From Acidobacteriaceae bacterium (GTDB lineage Bacteria > Acidobacteriota > Terriglobia > Terriglobales > Acidobacteriaceae): a stretch of DNA of 6,559 nucleotides. This document shows positions 5,434 through 6,559 of this stretch, piece by piece (position 1 is the first letter of the stretch; each line of letters begins with the position of its first letter). The stretch covers positions 1 to 6,559 of the forward strand of contig PMHC01000265.1 in assembly GCA_003156495.1 (NCBI GenBank). Reading direction: 5' to 3'. Both the position numbers and the translations under genes were made by a program. The notes beneath the pieces are model-generated. The model was given only the letters and a program-made list of their open reading frames with translations, was not told the DNA's origin and ran no database searches.

Positions 5434-5862
5434 TCAATCCAGCTCGTCGGGCTCAAGAGCTATTCCCTTTTCGCCGGCGGCCTTCTTTTCGTTGTAGGTC
5501 TTGACCCAGTCTTCCCAATGCTTGCCGGCGGCGCGATCTTTGCCGGTGAACTCCAGCGCGGCGATTTCGGAGTAGGCGAGTTTGTGCTTGGCCGGATCGT
5601 CGGCGACGTAATACTGAATCCAGGAGTCGGCGAGCGTAGCGCCGAGGCGGCGATTGAAAATGTACGCTACGATGCGTTGGCCGGATTTGAGGGCGAAGGT
5701 GACGTCGCCGCGATAATCAAAGGCCTTCTCGATGGCGTCTTTGAGCGCCTCTTCGGTGGCGAGCGAGGGACTCCAGCCTTCGAGTTTTTCATGCTCGGCG
5801 GCGGGCGCCAGCTCGAGCGATTCAACCTGCTCGCGGGTGTACTTTGGGGCTTCGGTAGTCAT
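5434..5862 (-). CDS. Conserved-looking protein of unknown function beside hpnH
   Basis: A 142-residue soluble protein with no signal peptide or membrane segment. I do not recognise a named family. Residues 1-48 are charged and mostly helical (EEALKDAIEKAFDYRG). Residues 51-107 look beta-rich, with short strands around DVTFALKSGQRIVAYIFNRR and KHKLAYSEIAALEFTG, a pattern like a small beta-barrel of the LSm/SH3 kind; this is inference. The tail (108-142) is charged, with HWEDWVKTYNEKKAAGE. AGAGGA lies about 5 nt before the ATG at 5860-5862, so the start is good. It follows hpnH on the same strand by 167 bp, with a strong hairpin in the gap, and may be part of the hopanoid cluster. Confidence 0.75.
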   Translation of the reverse strand: MTTEAPKYTREQVESLELAPAAEHEKLEGWSPSLATEEALKDAIEKAFDYRGDVTFALKSGQRIVAYIFNRRLGATLADSWIQYYVADDPAKHKLAYSEIAALEFTGKDRAAGKHWEDWVKTYNEKKAAGEKGIALEPDELD

Positions 5863-5933
5863 AGATTCCTCTTCGCGGTGTTAGTGGAGCTGGTCTCTGA
5901 CCGGATGTAGAAGTTTCATTGAGTTCGTGCTTT

Positions 5934-5959
5934 CCCAGGTCTCAAAATCGAGACCTGGG
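5934..5959. repeat. Strong palindromic hairpin between hpnH and the 142-residue gene
   Basis: CCCAGGTCTC and GAGACCTGGG form a perfect 10-bp stem around a 6-nt loop, followed on the plus strand by GCACCC. It lies 70 bp after the hpnH stop. No T run follows on either strand, so it is not a classic intrinsic terminator. It resembles a second kind of intergenic palindrome that I recall from acidobacterial genomes, which is recollection and not a search result. It could protect the hpnH mRNA 3' end or separate its expression from the next gene. Confidence 0.6.
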
Positions 5960-6029
5960 GCACCCTCGATGGTACAAATTTAAGCGGTCACGGAGCTAGC
6001 GGTGTTAGAAACTGGCTGGCTTGTAAAAA

Positions 6030-6559
6030 TCATGCGCGGGTCTTCTCAAGTTCTTTTTCAGCGGCGGGCTGGTTGAGTTGGACAAGCGGCGCGGCGGAGT
6101 TGGCGGCAAATTCGTCGAGCAACCGGAGGGCGTGCTTGTCTTTGTAAAGGCTGAAGTTGCCCTTGACCATGCCCCAGAAGCCTTTCAGACTGCCGAAGCC
6201 GGCGATGACCGATGGCGTTTCATAGCCGCAGGAGACCATGCAGTTGGCGCATTTGGGATTGCCCGAAGGAACGCCGTAGTTCTCCCAGTCGGTGGTTTCC
6301 AGTAGTTCCTTGTAGCTTTCCGCGTAACCGTCCTGTAGAAGATAGCAGGGCCGCTGCCAGCCGAAAATGCTGTAAGCCGGCATGCCCCAGGGAACGCAGT
6401 CGAAGTCGCGATCGCTCATGAGGAACTCGAGAAAGAGCGGCGACATATTGAACTTCCAGGAGCGCTTGCGGTTCGACAGAATGGCGCGAAAGAGCTTGTG
6501 GACGCGGGCACGGCCGAGGAAACGATTCTGGTCGGGAGCCTTGTCGTAGCTGTAGCCGG
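6030..6559 (-). CDS. hpnH: HpnH, radical SAM adenosylhopene synthase, C-terminal part
   Basis: The last 175 residues of HpnH; the start lies beyond the right edge. HpnH uses a radical SAM mechanism to add the 5'-deoxyadenosyl group to diploptene, the first step in making C35 extended hopanoids; mutants accumulate C30 hopanoids. The visible part opens with GYSYDKAPDQNRFLGRAR and continues with WKFNMSPLFLEFLMSDRD, CVPWGMPAYSIFGWQRPCYLLQ and PKCANCMVSCGYE. These are the hallmarks of the HpnH C-terminal domain (DUF3463 in family lists as I recall it), with clustered cysteines. The radical SAM CxxxCxxC site is outside the window. The ATG at 6444-6446 is internal and not a start. The end (ALVQ-type to KELEKTRA) is variable and looks intact. 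Confidence 0.93.
   Translation of the reverse strand, partial: GYSYDKAPDQNRFLGRARVHKLFRAILSNRKRSWKFNMSPLFLEFLMSDRDFDCVPWGMPAYSIFGWQRPCYLLQDGYAESYKELLETTDWENYGVPSGNPKCANCMVSCGYETPSVIAGFGSLKGFWGMVKGNFSLYKDKHALRLLDEFAANSAAPLVQLNQPAAEKELEKTRA

Noticed and set aside
5407..5910. 167-codon open frame on the plus strand
   Set aside because: Complement of the 142-residue minus-strand gene, which has a good ribosome binding site; no ribosome binding site or motif supports the plus-strand frame.

Overview
The window looks like a chromosomal stretch of an Acidobacteriota (Terriglobia-type) bacterium. The evidence is a GC-rich hopanoid side-chain cluster, protein sequences that resemble that phylum, and palindromic intergenic-type repeats that I remember from acidobacterial genomes. 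The phylum call comes from recognition only; no search was run.

All genes except a toxin-antitoxin pair lie on the minus strand and read from right to left. At the right edge is the C-terminal half of hpnH (6030-6559), which encodes the radical SAM adenosylhopene-forming enzyme. Next come a 142-residue protein of unknown function (5434-5862), hpnA (3526-4530, hopanoid-associated NAD-dependent epimerase), hpnG (2663-3529, adenosylhopane nucleosidase/phosphorylase) and two tandem zinc-dependent medium-chain dehydrogenases (1515-2648 and 264-1505). The start of uvrA (1-233) is cut by the left edge. hpnA and hpnG overlap by ATGA, and the two dehydrogenases are 9 bp apart, so hpnA through the second dehydrogenase looks like one transcription unit. 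A vapBC-type toxin-antitoxin pair (4681-5348) lies on the opposite strand and splits the 142-residue gene from hpnA.

Functionally, HpnH joins the 5'-deoxyadenosyl group to diploptene, and HpnG removes adenine to give a ribosyl or phosphoribosyl hopane. The steps from there to bacteriohopanetetrol-type side chains need a reductase. The two dehydrogenases directly behind hpnG are reasonable candidates for that or for a related sugar-chain oxidation or reduction. Their Rossmann folds suggest opposite cofactor preferences.

Two features stand out. First, hpnG carries an in-frame palindromic, REP-like repeat of about 150 bp that is translated as an insertion of about 55 residues in the enzyme. Second, the downstream dehydrogenase has a 70-residue N-terminal extension made of six perfect 11-residue repeats, with a seventh degenerate unit running into the enzyme domain. 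This resembles the amphipathic hendecads of synuclein, LEA or apolipoprotein-like lipid-binding helices, which would suit an enzyme acting on a membrane lipid.
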